The notes: a model not told the origin generated them from the letters alone. Shown: positions 1 through 6,109, counted from the stretch's first letter. The stretch: 12,450 bases of DNA from Acidobacteria bacterium 37-71-11 (GCA_002279285.1 NCBR01000045.1:1-12450), one strand, 5' to 3'. Numbers and translations: made by a program.

Positions 1-655
1 TCAACCGTTGCCGCTCGTCGGCGAGTTCGACCTGTGCCCGCAGCACCTCGATCCCGGGCGCCGTCCCGGCCTTCTTCATGTCGGCGGCGCGGTCGTACAG
101 CGCCTGCGCGGTGCGGAGCTGCGCCTGGGCCGCCGCGATCCGGCTGCCGGCCGTCACCGCACGCAGGTAGAGCTCCGCCACGCCGTACACCACCGCCTCC
201 CGGGTGTCGGCGAACGTGCTCTGGGCGGCCGTGCGGCGGCGCGCGGCGGCGCGGGCGGAGCCGGCCGCGCTCAGGTCGAGGAGCGGCTGGGCGAGGTAGA
301 CGCGGGCATCGCTCACGTCGAACGGGCCCACGATCGGCGACGTCCCCGGCGCCACCGGGAGGCCGTACGCTTCGTAGCTGATCTCCTCGCGCGCCTGCAG
401 CGCGCCGAACGAGAGTTGCGGCAGCAGGGCGGCGCGCGCCACCCGCCGGGCGCCTTCCGCCTCGCGGACGCGTTGCTCGCCGGCCACGACCCCGAGGTTG
501 TACTCGAGCCCGCGGGCGATCGCCTCGGCGAGCGTCAGGTGGACGACCTGGGCGCCGCCGGCCGGCAGCGGCGGTGCCGTCGCTGCGCCGGCGAAGCCGG
601 CGATCAGCGCCGCCGCGGAGACGAGTCCGGCGAACGTCGTCGTTGTCCTGGTCAT
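1..655 (-). CDS. TolC-family outer membrane efflux protein, N-terminal part (runs off the left edge)
   Basis: This is the first 218 or so codons of an outer-membrane factor, the trimeric channel that carries substrates out of the periplasm for tripartite efflux pumps or type I secretion. The frame stays open to base 1. The start begins MTRTTTTFAG and is followed by a hydrophobic, Ala-rich signal peptide of about 24 residues. Next comes the family's usual opening, VHLTLAEAIARGLEYN, then long Ala/Arg/Gln/Glu-rich helical stretches typical of the periplasmic alpha-barrel, including the segment GTAPGIEVLRAQVELADE, which resembles the conserved 'G.....dvl.a..ql' region. The ATG overlaps the stop of the upstream TetR gene as ATGA, so translation is probably coupled and the repressor probably controls the channel. 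Membrane-fusion and inner-membrane pump genes would be expected beyond the left edge (inference). The family call is confident; the substrate is unknown. Confidence 0.88.
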   Translation of the reverse strand, partial: MTRTTTTFAGLVSAAALIAGFAGAATAPPLPAGGAQVVHLTLAEAIARGLEYNLGVVAGEQRVREAEGARRVARAALLPQLSFGALQAREEISYEAYGLPVAPGTSPIVGPFDVSDARVYLAQPLLDLSAAGSARAAARRRTAAQSTFADTREAVVYGVAELYLRAVTAGSRIAAAQAQLRTAQALYDRAADMKKAGTAPGIEVLRAQVELADERQRL

Positions 656-1260
656 CGGCCTGCGATCCCTTTCCAGATGAAGTCGAATGCGAACGCCACG
701 TCCTCCTCGAGGCCGGTGCGGGTCCACCCCAGCGTGCGCTGCCGCAGCAGCCCGCGGGTGAGGTCGAAGATGGCGAACGCCGCCGCGTCCGGCCGGAGCT
801 TGCGGCACTCGCCGCGCTTGACCCCGGACCGGATTGCAGTCTCCAGCATCTGTACCTGCTCCCGGTAGAGCGCGTCGAACTCCGCCTGCAAGCCGGGACC
901 GACCGCCCGAGCGCTGCCGAACGCCTCGAAGTAGATACGGAAGAACTCCCGGTGCTCCTCGAAGTACGCCAGCTTGGTCGTCACGAACGCCCGGACCTTC
1001 GCCTCAAGGTCGGAGGCCGCCTGCACCCGCTCGGTCGTCGCCCGGTGCAACGCCAACATCCCCTCGCGGAACACCGCGCCGTACAGCTCCTGTTTCGAGC
1101 GGTAGTAGAGGTAGACGGTGCCCTTGGCCACCCCCGCCGCGGCGGCGACGCCCTCGATCGTGGCGCCGTCGAACCCCTTCTCGGCGAACACCGCGCGCGC
1201 CGCGGCGAGCAGCTCGCCGGTGCGGAACTCGGTGACCACCTCGCGTTTCGTCTTCCCCAT
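652..1260 (-). CDS. TetR/AcrR-family transcriptional repressor
   Basis: A DNA-binding repressor of about 202 residues, normal for TetR proteins. The N-terminal domain shows the classic helix-turn-helix: AARAVFAEKGFDGATIEGVA followed by GVAKGTVYLYYRSKQELYGAV (roughly residues 20-64). The helical C-terminal ligand and dimer domain is divergent, so the inducer cannot be inferred. I prefer the ATG at 1260 because GGACGG lies a few bases upstream; an in-frame ATG at 1272 adds four residues but has no recognisable ribosome-binding site. The stop overlaps the start of the TolC-type gene (ATGA), giving a repressor-channel operon. The promoter just upstream carries two overlapping palindromes, which suggests autoregulation. 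TetR-outer membrane factor operons commonly control RND or ABC efflux pumps (family knowledge). Confidence 0.93.
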   Translation of the reverse strand: MGKTKREVVTEFRTGELLAAARAVFAEKGFDGATIEGVAAAAGVAKGTVYLYYRSKQELYGAVFREGMLALHRATTERVQAASDLEAKVRAFVTTKLAYFEEHREFFRIYFEAFGSARAVGPGLQAEFDALYREQVQMLETAIRSGVKRGECRKLRPDAAAFAIFDLTRGLLRQRTLGWTRTGLEEDVAFAFDFIWKGIAGR

Positions 1261-1279
1261 CGCACCGTCCATACGCGTT

Positions 1280-1304
1280 GGTCAGTAGACTGACCGAACG
1301 GTCA
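1280..1304. promoter_or_regulatory. Probable TetR operator: two overlapping palindromes
   Basis: GGTCAGT-AG-ACTGACC (1280-1295) is a perfect inverted repeat with a 2-nt centre. TGACCG-AA-CGGTCA (1291-1304) is another, sharing the bases TGACC. Their centres, at 1287.5 and 1297.5, are exactly 10 bp apart. The pair lies between the tetR -10 box and the tetR start, over the predicted transcription start, a typical place for a TetR autoregulatory operator. Binding itself is inferred. Confidence 0.72.
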
Positions 1305-1331
1305 TTTTACGTGGCGTTTGCCGGAATGCAA
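1304..1331 (-). promoter_or_regulatory. Predicted promoter of the tetR-tolC operon
   Basis: Read on the minus strand, a -35-like TTGCAT (1331-1326) and a -10-like TAAAAT (1309-1304) are separated by 16 nt. The -10 box abuts the operator palindromes, so repressor binding would block polymerase. The predicted transcript starts near 1297. Confidence 0.5.
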
Positions 1332-1397
1332 CCCCCCATCGTCGCCGTCGCGCCCGCCGACGTTCCTCCCAAGAGTGGCTCTTTGCCGCACAAACCC

Positions 1398-1425
1398 TTG
1401 ACCCGCAAGAGGAATCCCCGATAAT
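1398..1425 (+). promoter_or_regulatory. Predicted sigma70-type promoter of the asnB-like gene
   Basis: TTGACC (1398-1403) and GATAAT (1420-1425) are separated by 16 nt, a good match to the sigma70 consensus in otherwise GC-rich DNA. Transcription would start around 1432 and leave a leader of about 24 nt containing AAGGG (1440-1444) before the ATG at 1456. Confidence 0.6.
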
Positions 1426-1455
1426 GCCGCGACCCCGGCAAGGGTCGCCACGGCC

Positions 1456-3285
1456 ATGTGCGGAATCGCTGCGATCGTCGCTCTCGATGCTCGGGGACCC
1501 CGTGTGGACCCCGAGGAGCTGGACCGTATCCGCGACGCGATGGCCCCCCGCGGCCCCGACGGCCACGGCTCCTGGATCGCGTCCGACGGCCGCGTCGGGC
1601 TCGCGCACCGGCGGCTCGCGATCATCGACCTCTCCGACGCCGCGGCGCAGCCGATGGCCAGCGCCGACGGCCGCCGCGTCATCACGTTCAACGGCGAGAT
1701 CTACAACTACCGCGAGCTGCGCGCGCTGCTCCCCGACGGCGGCGCCTCCCTGCGCACCACCTCCGACACCGAGGTGCTGCTCGAGCTGTACGCTGCGATG
1801 GGGACCGAGATGCTGCCGCACCTGCGCGGGATGTTCGCGTTCGCGCTCTACGACGTCCCGGCGCGGCGCGTGCTGTTGGCCCGCGACCTCTACGGCGTCA
1901 AGCCGTTGTACGTCGCGGCGGACGGCGCCACCGTGCGCGTCGCCTCGCAAGTAAAGGCGCTGCTCGCGGGTGGCCGCGTCTCCCGCCGTCAGGACCCCGC
2001 GGGGGTGGTCGGCTTCTTCCTGCGCGGCTCGGTGCCGGAGCCGTTCACGCTGTACGAGGCGGTGCGCGCGCTCCCGGCGGGGAGCTTCGCCTGGGTGGAC
2101 GAGAAGGGGCTGTCGGAGCCGCGCGCCTACGCGTCGATCGCGGCGATCCTCGCGGACGCGGTCCGTCACCCCGCCGCCGTCACTGAAGCGGACCGGGTCG
2201 AGGGGATGCGGCGCGCGTTCCTGGATTCCGTCCGCTACCACCTCGTCGCCGACGTGCGGGTCGGGGCGTTCCTCTCCTCGGGACGCGACTCGACCGCGAT
2301 CATCGGCCTCGCCCGCGACGCCGGCGCCGCCGACCTCAAGACCGTGACGCTCGCGTTCACCGAGTACCAGGGAACGAGCCGCGACGAGGCGCCGCTCGCC
2401 GAGGAGGTCGCGCGCTACTACGGCACCGACCACACCACCCGCGTAATCTCCAAGGACGAGTTCCAGCGCGAGTTCCCGAAGGTCATCGAGGCGATGGACC
2501 AGCCGACGGTGGACGCGGTCAACTCGTACTTCGTCTCCCGCGCGGTGGCCGAGGTCGGGATCAAGGTGGCGCTCTCGGGGACCGGCGGCGACGAGCTGCT
2601 CGGCGGCTACTTCACCTACTGGAAGGTGCCGCTCGCGGTGCGGGCGTGGGGGATCCCGGCGCGCGTCCCGTACCTGGGCGACGCGGTGCTGGCGGCGTAC
2701 CGGGCGCTCACCCCGAAGCGCAGCGTGCGCGTCAGCCCGAAGAGCGGCGCGGTGATCAAGTACGCCCGCGACTACCCGAGCGCGTACTTCGTGCTGCGGG
2801 CGATGTACATGCCGTGGGAGCTGCCCGCGATCGTGGGCGAGGAGGTCGCCCGCGAGGGGATGTGCCGCCTCGACCCGATCGGGCTGTTCGCCTCCGGGCT
2901 CGACCCCGACCCCGGGCGCGCGTTCGAGCGGGTCGTCGCGCTCGACTCGCGCTTCTACATGAAGGACCAGCTCCTGCGCGACATCGACTGGGCGAGCATG
3001 GCGCACTCCCTCGAGGTCCGGGTGCCGCTCGTCGAGGCGCAGTTGCTGCGCGCGGCGGCGCCGCTGCTGGTGCGCGCCCGCGGCGACCGCAAGCGCTACC
3101 TGCCCGCGAGCCCGTCGAAGCCGTTGCCCCCGGCGGTGTTCAGCCGCAAGAAGACGGGGTTCTCGGTGCCGTTGCGCCAGTGGGTGCTGGGGGAGAAGCC
3201 CGGCTCCAAGGGGAGCGACTTCGGCATGCGCGGCTGGGCGCGCCGCCTCTACGACATGGCGTTTCGCCCCGAGGGAGGCATCTGA
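1456..3285 (+). CDS. asnB: AsnB-type glutamine-dependent amidotransferase (asparagine synthase family)
   Basis: A 609-residue two-domain enzyme. Residues 1 to about 210 form a class II glutaminase. Cys2 (MCGIAAIV) is the nucleophile exposed after Met removal and fixes the start; the domain also has RGPDGHGSW, AHRRLAIIDLS, NGEIYNYREL and GVKPLY. Residues from about 250 form the ATP-dependent synthetase domain, with a PP-loop at 274-279, SGTGGDELLGGY near 374-385, DWASMAHSLEVRVPL, and the late RKKTGFSVPL motif. The family hydrolyses glutamine and passes ammonia to an AMP-activated carboxylate, usually aspartate. The PP-loop reads SSGRDS instead of the usual SGGxDS, and RVPLVE replaces the common RVPFLD, so the acceptor could differ from aspartate. 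Many divergent AsnB proteins act in surface-glycan or peptide clusters, but no such genes are visible here. The 3' end overlaps the pseudouridine synthase. The family is certain, the substrate is not. Confidence 0.92.
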   Translation: MCGIAAIVALDARGPRVDPEELDRIRDAMAPRGPDGHGSWIASDGRVGLAHRRLAIIDLSDAAAQPMASADGRRVITFNGEIYNYRELRALLPDGGASLRTTSDTEVLLELYAAMGTEMLPHLRGMFAFALYDVPARRVLLARDLYGVKPLYVAADGATVRVASQVKALLAGGRVSRRQDPAGVVGFFLRGSVPEPFTLYEAVRALPAGSFAWVDEKGLSEPRAYASIAAILADAVRHPAAVTEADRVEGMRRAFLDSVRYHLVADVRVGAFLSSGRDSTAIIGLARDAGAADLKTVTLAFTEYQGTSRDEAPLAEEVARYYGTDHTTRVISKDEFQREFPKVIEAMDQPTVDAVNSYFVSRAVAEVGIKVALSGTGGDELLGGYFTYWKVPLAVRAWGIPARVPYLGDAVLAAYRALTPKRSVRVSPKSGAVIKYARDYPSAYFVLRAMYMPWELPAIVGEEVAREGMCRLDPIGLFASGLDPDPGRAFERVVALDSRFYMKDQLLRDIDWASMAHSLEVRVPLVEAQLLRAAAPLLVRARGDRKRYLPASPSKPLPPAVFSRKKTGFSVPLRQWVLGEKPGSKGSDFGMRGWARRLYDMAFRPEGGI

Positions 3286-3830
3286 GCGCAGCGGGGATCT
3301 ACGCGCTGCACAAGCCGCGCACGTTCGTGGTGTCGAGGGTGCGGGAGGGCGGGGCGCGCACCGTGTTCGAGCTGCTCCCCGACGCCTACCGCGACTGGTT
3401 TGCCGTCGGCCGCCTGGACAAGGACTCCGAGGGGCTGCTGCTGTTCTGCGACGACCCGCGTCTCGCCCAGCGCCTGATGGACCCGGGCGCGGTCGCCAAG
3501 CGTTACCTCGTCACCGTCGTGGGCTTCCCGGACGAGGAAGCGCTCGAGCCGATGCGGCAGGGAGGTCTCGTGATCGACGGCCAGCCGGCGCGCGCCGCCG
3601 AGGTGCGCCGCCTCGGCAAGGCGCCGCGCGGCGGCACCCGCTTCGAGGTCGTCCTCCACGAGGGCCGCAACCGCGAGATCCGGCGCCTGTTCCTCGCGGC
3701 CGGCTTCAAGGTCCGCCGCCTGGTGCGCACCGCGGTCGGTCCGGTCGAGCTTGGCGACCTGCCGGAGGGCGAGGGCCGCGAGCTCACACCCGCCGAGGTC
3801 GCGGCGCTGCGCACGCTCCTCGGCCGCTGA
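3282..3830 (+). CDS. rluE: RluE-like 23S rRNA pseudouridine synthase (apparent CTG start)
   Basis: An RsuA/RluB/E/F-family pseudouridine synthase of about 182 residues that isomerises a uridine in rRNA. Visible motifs are the N-terminal strand IYALHKPRTFVVS, the catalytic motif GRLDKDSEGLLLF with Asp46, KRYLVTVVG, and the C-terminal EGRNREIRRLF. There is no N-terminal S4 domain, as in RluE (which modifies the 23S peptidyl-transferase region in E. coli) and unlike RsuA, RluB or RluF. No ATG, GTG or TTG lies close enough upstream in frame to keep the conserved first strand. The best start is CTG at 3282, which overlaps the asnB stop as CTGA and follows a GGGAGG ribosome-binding sequence (3273-3278). 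The next GTG would delete the family motif. It is probably co-transcribed with asnB. The fold and chemistry are firm; the exact rRNA target is inferred. Confidence 0.86.
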   Translation: MSAAGIYALHKPRTFVVSRVREGGARTVFELLPDAYRDWFAVGRLDKDSEGLLLFCDDPRLAQRLMDPGAVAKRYLVTVVGFPDEEALEPMRQGGLVIDGQPARAAEVRRLGKAPRGGTRFEVVLHEGRNREIRRLFLAAGFKVRRLVRTAVGPVELGDLPEGEGRELTPAEVAALRTLLGR

Positions 3831-4111
3831 CCCCGATGTCATCACCGGGCTGTTGACCGAGCCGTTCTCCGCTTGACACCGTTCATCTGCACGCTCTACC
3901 GCCCCCGCCGCCCTCGTCCGGTTGCAGCGGGCCGCACGCACCGGCGGCAACCTCTTTGCCAGCTGCTGCAAACCGTCTGTTCCTGCTCTCTCGGTCAGAT
4001 CACCCACGCCCTCTACGAGGGCGGCGGGCAGTACCGAAGGAGCATGTAGCGCCCTCCCCCGACGCAAGACACGTTCGACGGCCAGCATTTCATACCCGTT
4101 CCCGACGAGGG
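3831..4111. other. Gene-poor spacer, 281 bp
   Basis: No ORF with a credible start, ribosome-binding site or recognisable protein was seen. Bases 3963-4029 read in one plus frame as a short protein-like tail ending ITHALYEGGGQYRRSM and a stop. This could be the end of a decayed gene, but I cannot name it. The stretch marks the change from the GC-rich asnB-rluE block to the lower-GC accessory block. Confidence 0.4.
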
Positions 4112-4300
4112 TCACCGGTCCCCAAACCCGAGAATCACAATCCCGGCCCCAAGCCCTGCGAGAAACCCGCCCACGGTGGACGCAACGCCTCCGTCACCGA
4201 TCACGAGCCAGATGATCCCCACCATGAGCACCGCGATACCGATCGCCGGCTTGTGCCGAACACCACCCACGAACGTCTGCCAACGAACCAGTACGTTCAT
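4112..4300 (-). CDS. Small two-helix membrane protein, unknown function
   Basis: A 62-residue protein starting MNVLVRWQTFVGG. It has two hydrophobic segments: about residues 20-36 (AIGIAVLMVGIIWLVIG) and about 42-60 (glycine-rich, FLAGLGAGIVILGFG). A short Asp/Gly turn links them, which suggests a helical hairpin in the cytoplasmic membrane with a basic N-terminus (Arg6, Arg15, His16, Lys17). The ATG at 4300 is chosen because a near-perfect AGGAGGGG ribosome-binding site lies 7-8 nt upstream; an in-frame ATG nine codons earlier lacks one. I do not recognise the family. It lies downstream of the nucleotidyltransferase pair on the same strand, separated by about 300 bp containing an inverted repeat, so a functional link is uncertain. 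The strong ribosome-binding site and clean hydrophobic pattern argue that it is real. Confidence 0.6.
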   Translation of the reverse strand: MNVLVRWQTFVGGVRHKPAIGIAVLMVGIIWLVIGDGGVASTVGGFLAGLGAGIVILGFGDR

Positions 4301-4403
4301 CACTGCCCCTCCTGCCGCGCAACGCAATCGCCCATTGCGATGCTCGGCGATCTGATCGAGGGAATCGTAACATCGCCCGCTCCAACGTACGGGCTACCTT
4401 TCA

Positions 4404-4588
4404 CATAGGTACCGTGCATCACGATGACACACTTCTTGGTGGACCATCGTTACGTACGCGTCGAATCACCCCCTTCGGCAAGGGACCGCGGCGCGCTCGG
4501 CACCCTGACGCCTCCAAGGCGGAGCCGCACCACGAACCAACACCACAATCATTAGATCGTGATACACGGTACCTATGCGGTACCTATG
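4404..4588. repeat. 22-bp inverted repeat pair with tandem 11-bp duplication (MITE-like)
   Basis: CATAGGTACCGTGCATCACG plus AT (4404-4425) recurs in inverted orientation at 4556-4577 with one mismatch in 22 bp, enclosing 130 bp with no gene. The right arm is extended by an exact second copy of its last 11 bases, CGGTACCTATG (4567-4577 and 4578-4588). The structure fits a small non-autonomous mobile element or a pair of binding sites. It lies between the nucleotidyltransferase stop and the membrane-protein gene. Confidence 0.6.
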
Positions 4589-4596
4589 CTGCCGGT

Positions 4597-5055
4597 TCAG
4601 GGTCCCTTCTTCTTGCGATCGAGGACTTGCTTGAGCACGCGAGCATCTTCCTGATGCCTCGGGTGGTCGATCTGGCTCTTGATCAAGAAAAGGCTCTCGA
4701 GGTCGATCCAGTTGGCCGGGGCGCGGCCGTACGCGGCCTCGACACGGCGCGGCCACGCGTTCGCAAACGGCAAGGCGACCACGTTCCTCAGCACGTCGAT
4801 TCGGTTCGGGTCGACTCCGAGCTGGAGCACTTCGTTGGAATCGTCGATCGTGAGGAGCTCCGGACTGCCAAACTCCGCGAGTGCGCGGTTCGCCCGCCGG
4901 ACATTCTCGGGCTCCGGGTCGACCCACAGGTCGATTTCCTTGGTATACCGCGGCTTCGCATGGAAGATGAACGCCAAGCCGCCGACGATCAAATAGCGGA
5001 CCTGGTGCCGGGCGAAGAGTTCGAGGATGTCCTCGAAGTCCTCAACGGTATCCAC
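4597..5055 (-). CDS. Nucleotidyltransferase-fold protein, toxin-like (DUF6036/AbiEii-type)
   Basis: A 152-residue protein with the small nucleotidyltransferase fold. The sequence shows RYLIVGGLAFIFHAKPRYTKEIDLWV (residues 20-45): a GG helix cap, then the carboxylate motif E40-x-D42, with a third acidic residue at D87 (NRIDVL). The C-terminal DLESLFLIKSQ...RHQEDARVL matches the Lys/Asp end of AbiEii-like and DUF6036 proteins. Family members transfer nucleotides to tRNA or protein targets, and many are toxins; the target here is unknown. The usual first catalytic Asp is Glu, which could lower activity. The start is GTG at 5055, 3 nt after the stop of the small upstream gene and after a GGAG in that gene's end, so the two are translationally coupled. 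No HEPN partner is present. Toxin function is inferred from fold and arrangement. Confidence 0.75.
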   Translation of the reverse strand: MDTVEDFEDILELFARHQVRYLIVGGLAFIFHAKPRYTKEIDLWVDPEPENVRRANRALAEFGSPELLTIDDSNEVLQLGVDPNRIDVLRNVVALPFANAWPRRVEAAYGRAPANWIDLESLFLIKSQIDHPRHQEDARVLKQVLDRKKKGP

Positions 5056-5058
5056 GGT

Positions 5059-5262
5059 TCACTCCGCCGACTCTTCCAGTCGCGCTCGGGCGGCGTTGGC
5101 GAGCGCCACATCCTTGCGGATGGCGACGAGCGCCGAGAGCCGCTCCTCCGGCGTACGGCGCTGCCAATAGTCGAGGTCCCACGCTTCGGCCTCCTCGAAC
5201 GACTCGGCGCGGTGGACCTCGATGCGTGCCCTGCGGCGGCGGCTGCGCTCCTCGATGCTCAT
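5059..5262 (-). CDS. Small charged protein paired with the nucleotidyltransferase (putative antitoxin)
   Basis: A 67-residue soluble protein starting MSIEERSRRRRARIEVHRAE. It has an Arg-rich N-terminus, then SFEEAEAWDLDYWQRRTPEERL and a short helical tail. The 'F.EAe.wD..yW...TPEERL' pattern is, from memory, typical of small proteins encoded just before nucleotidyltransferases of this type, a recurring pair in many phyla. The gene ends 3 nt before the nucleotidyltransferase start, so it comes first in a two-gene operon, the common antitoxin position. The ATG at 5262 has only a weak GGTGG upstream, and the predicted promoter lies so close that the mRNA may be almost leaderless. A longer reading of this frame, to 5721, is only an antisense shadow of the transposase remnant. 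Antitoxin role is inferred. Confidence 0.65.
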   Translation of the reverse strand: MSIEERSRRRRARIEVHRAESFEEAEAWDLDYWQRRTPEERLSALVAIRKDVALANAARARLEESAE

Positions 5263-5272
5263 AACCACCAGT

Positions 5273-5301
5273 ATTTTACATCGATTCGGCACCTCGGTCC
5301 A
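5273..5301 (-). promoter_or_regulatory. Predicted promoter of the small protein/nucleotidyltransferase pair
   Basis: On the minus strand, TGGACC (5301-5296) and TAAAAT (5278-5273) are separated by 17 nt. The -10 box ends 10 bp before the ATG at 5262, implying a leader of only about 4 nt. The -35 box lies at the edge of the transposase remnant. Confidence 0.4.
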
Positions 5302-5303
5302 CG

Positions 5304-5858
5304 GTGCCGGCCGATGACCGCGCTGGCCTCGAGCGCCTTGCCCGCTATCTCTTGCGTTCACCGGTAAGCTTCGAGCGGCTGAAGGTCGGCGAGCATGCCC
5401 TGGCGATCGCGGATGCCGCCCGGATCCGGCCAGCCCATAAGCCTCACACCGCGTCGGAGGCAGTGGACCCCAAGGACCTCCTCGCTCCGGTAGTGATGCA
5501 CATTCCCGAGAACCGCAGGCATGTGATCCGCTACTACGGCGCCCACTCCAGCGTGGTGAGGGCGCGCCGCCGTCACCTGGCGCGCGCGGTGGCCGGCCCA
5601 CCACGCGCGCCGGAACCGCTCGCCGCCGGGGTGCTGGCCGACCCCGATCTCCGAGCCTTGCGCCGCCGGTGGCCCGAGTTGCTGCGCCGCATTTTCGTGG
5701 TCGATCTCCTCGTGTGCCCACGTTGCGGGGCCACGACGCGCATCATCGCGTTCATCACCCAGCCCAGGGTGATCGGCACGATTCTCAAGCATCTTGCGGC
5801 CAAGGGGCTGGATGCGCGCAGTTTGCCCACCGCACACACTGACACTGAGGCGGCCTAA
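5304..5858 (+). pseudogene. IS91-family transposase, C-terminal remnant
   Basis: About 184 codons of the C-terminal half of an IS91-type (Y2, rolling-circle) transposase. Recognisable family segments are GLERLARYLLRSPVSFERL, the HIPENRRHVIRYYGAHSS stretch (compare 'HIPd...h.vRYYG.ySs'), and the terminal LLRRIFVVDLLVCPRCGATTRI with its CxxC pair, followed by PRVIGTILKHL. The N-terminal zinc-binding and catalytic HUH/tyrosine portions are absent. The frame is closed by a stop at 5262, and upstream sequence belongs to the divergent small-protein gene. The segment after SFERL also looks shorter than usual, suggesting an internal deletion. A GTG at 5304 could start a peptide, but without the catalytic half it cannot transpose. 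It is evidence of past insertion between the nucleotidyltransferase pair and the serine hydrolase gene. Family call good, exact IS unknown. Confidence 0.82.
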
Positions 5859-5880
5859 ACGCCGCGCCTTTCGCTGCCTT

Positions 5881-5917
5881 CAGTTCTTCCACTCCCAGGC
5901 GGAGTCTCCCAGAACTG
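5881..5917. repeat. Hairpin 22 bp after the transposase stop
   Basis: CAGTTCT (5881-5887) and AGAACTG (5911-5917) are perfect 7-bp arms. They enclose a second stem, ACTCC/GGAGT (5891-5895, 5901-5905), with a 5-nt loop. A hairpin at the 3' side of an IS91-type transposase is where such elements carry their replication origin (oriIS); a terminator is the alternative, though no T-run follows. Confidence 0.4.
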
Positions 5918-6016
5918 CCCCGCGCTGCGCGCCCAGGACGCCCGTGACCCTTCGGCGGCCTTTGACTCCCCATTTCGCGCCTGTACCCTCGACAGGCTGA
6001 GAAAGGAAACTCCTAA

Positions 6017-6040
6017 CCACTTCTACTCGTATAGAGGTGG
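6017..6040. repeat. Short hairpin upstream of the serine hydrolase gene
   Basis: CCACTTCTA (6017-6025) pairs with TAGAGGTGG (6032-6040), with one G-T pair and a 6-nt loop. It lies 70 bp before the hydrolase start. It could be an IS end or an element in the gene's leader; nothing decides between them. Confidence 0.35.
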
Positions 6041-6109
6041 GATTCCAAACTGCCCACACCTTTTGCGCCGGCTACAAGCCGCGCGAAGACAGCGATCGGG
6101 GAGGAAGGA

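Noticed and set aside
1282..3006. A 574-codon open frame on the minus strand
   Set aside because: It is antisense to the asnB-like gene, which has full family motifs. Its composition (Arg, Asp, Val, His rich) is typical of a mirror frame in GC-rich DNA.
2646..3281. Upstream extension of the pseudouridine synthase frame from an ATG at 2646
   Set aside because: These codons overlap asnB in another frame and give Arg/Gly/Ala-rich sequence with no resemblance to an S4 or other domain.
3963..4029. Protein-like tail ending ITHALYEGGGQYRRSM
   Set aside because: Too short to name and with no start; listed only as possible decay in the spacer.
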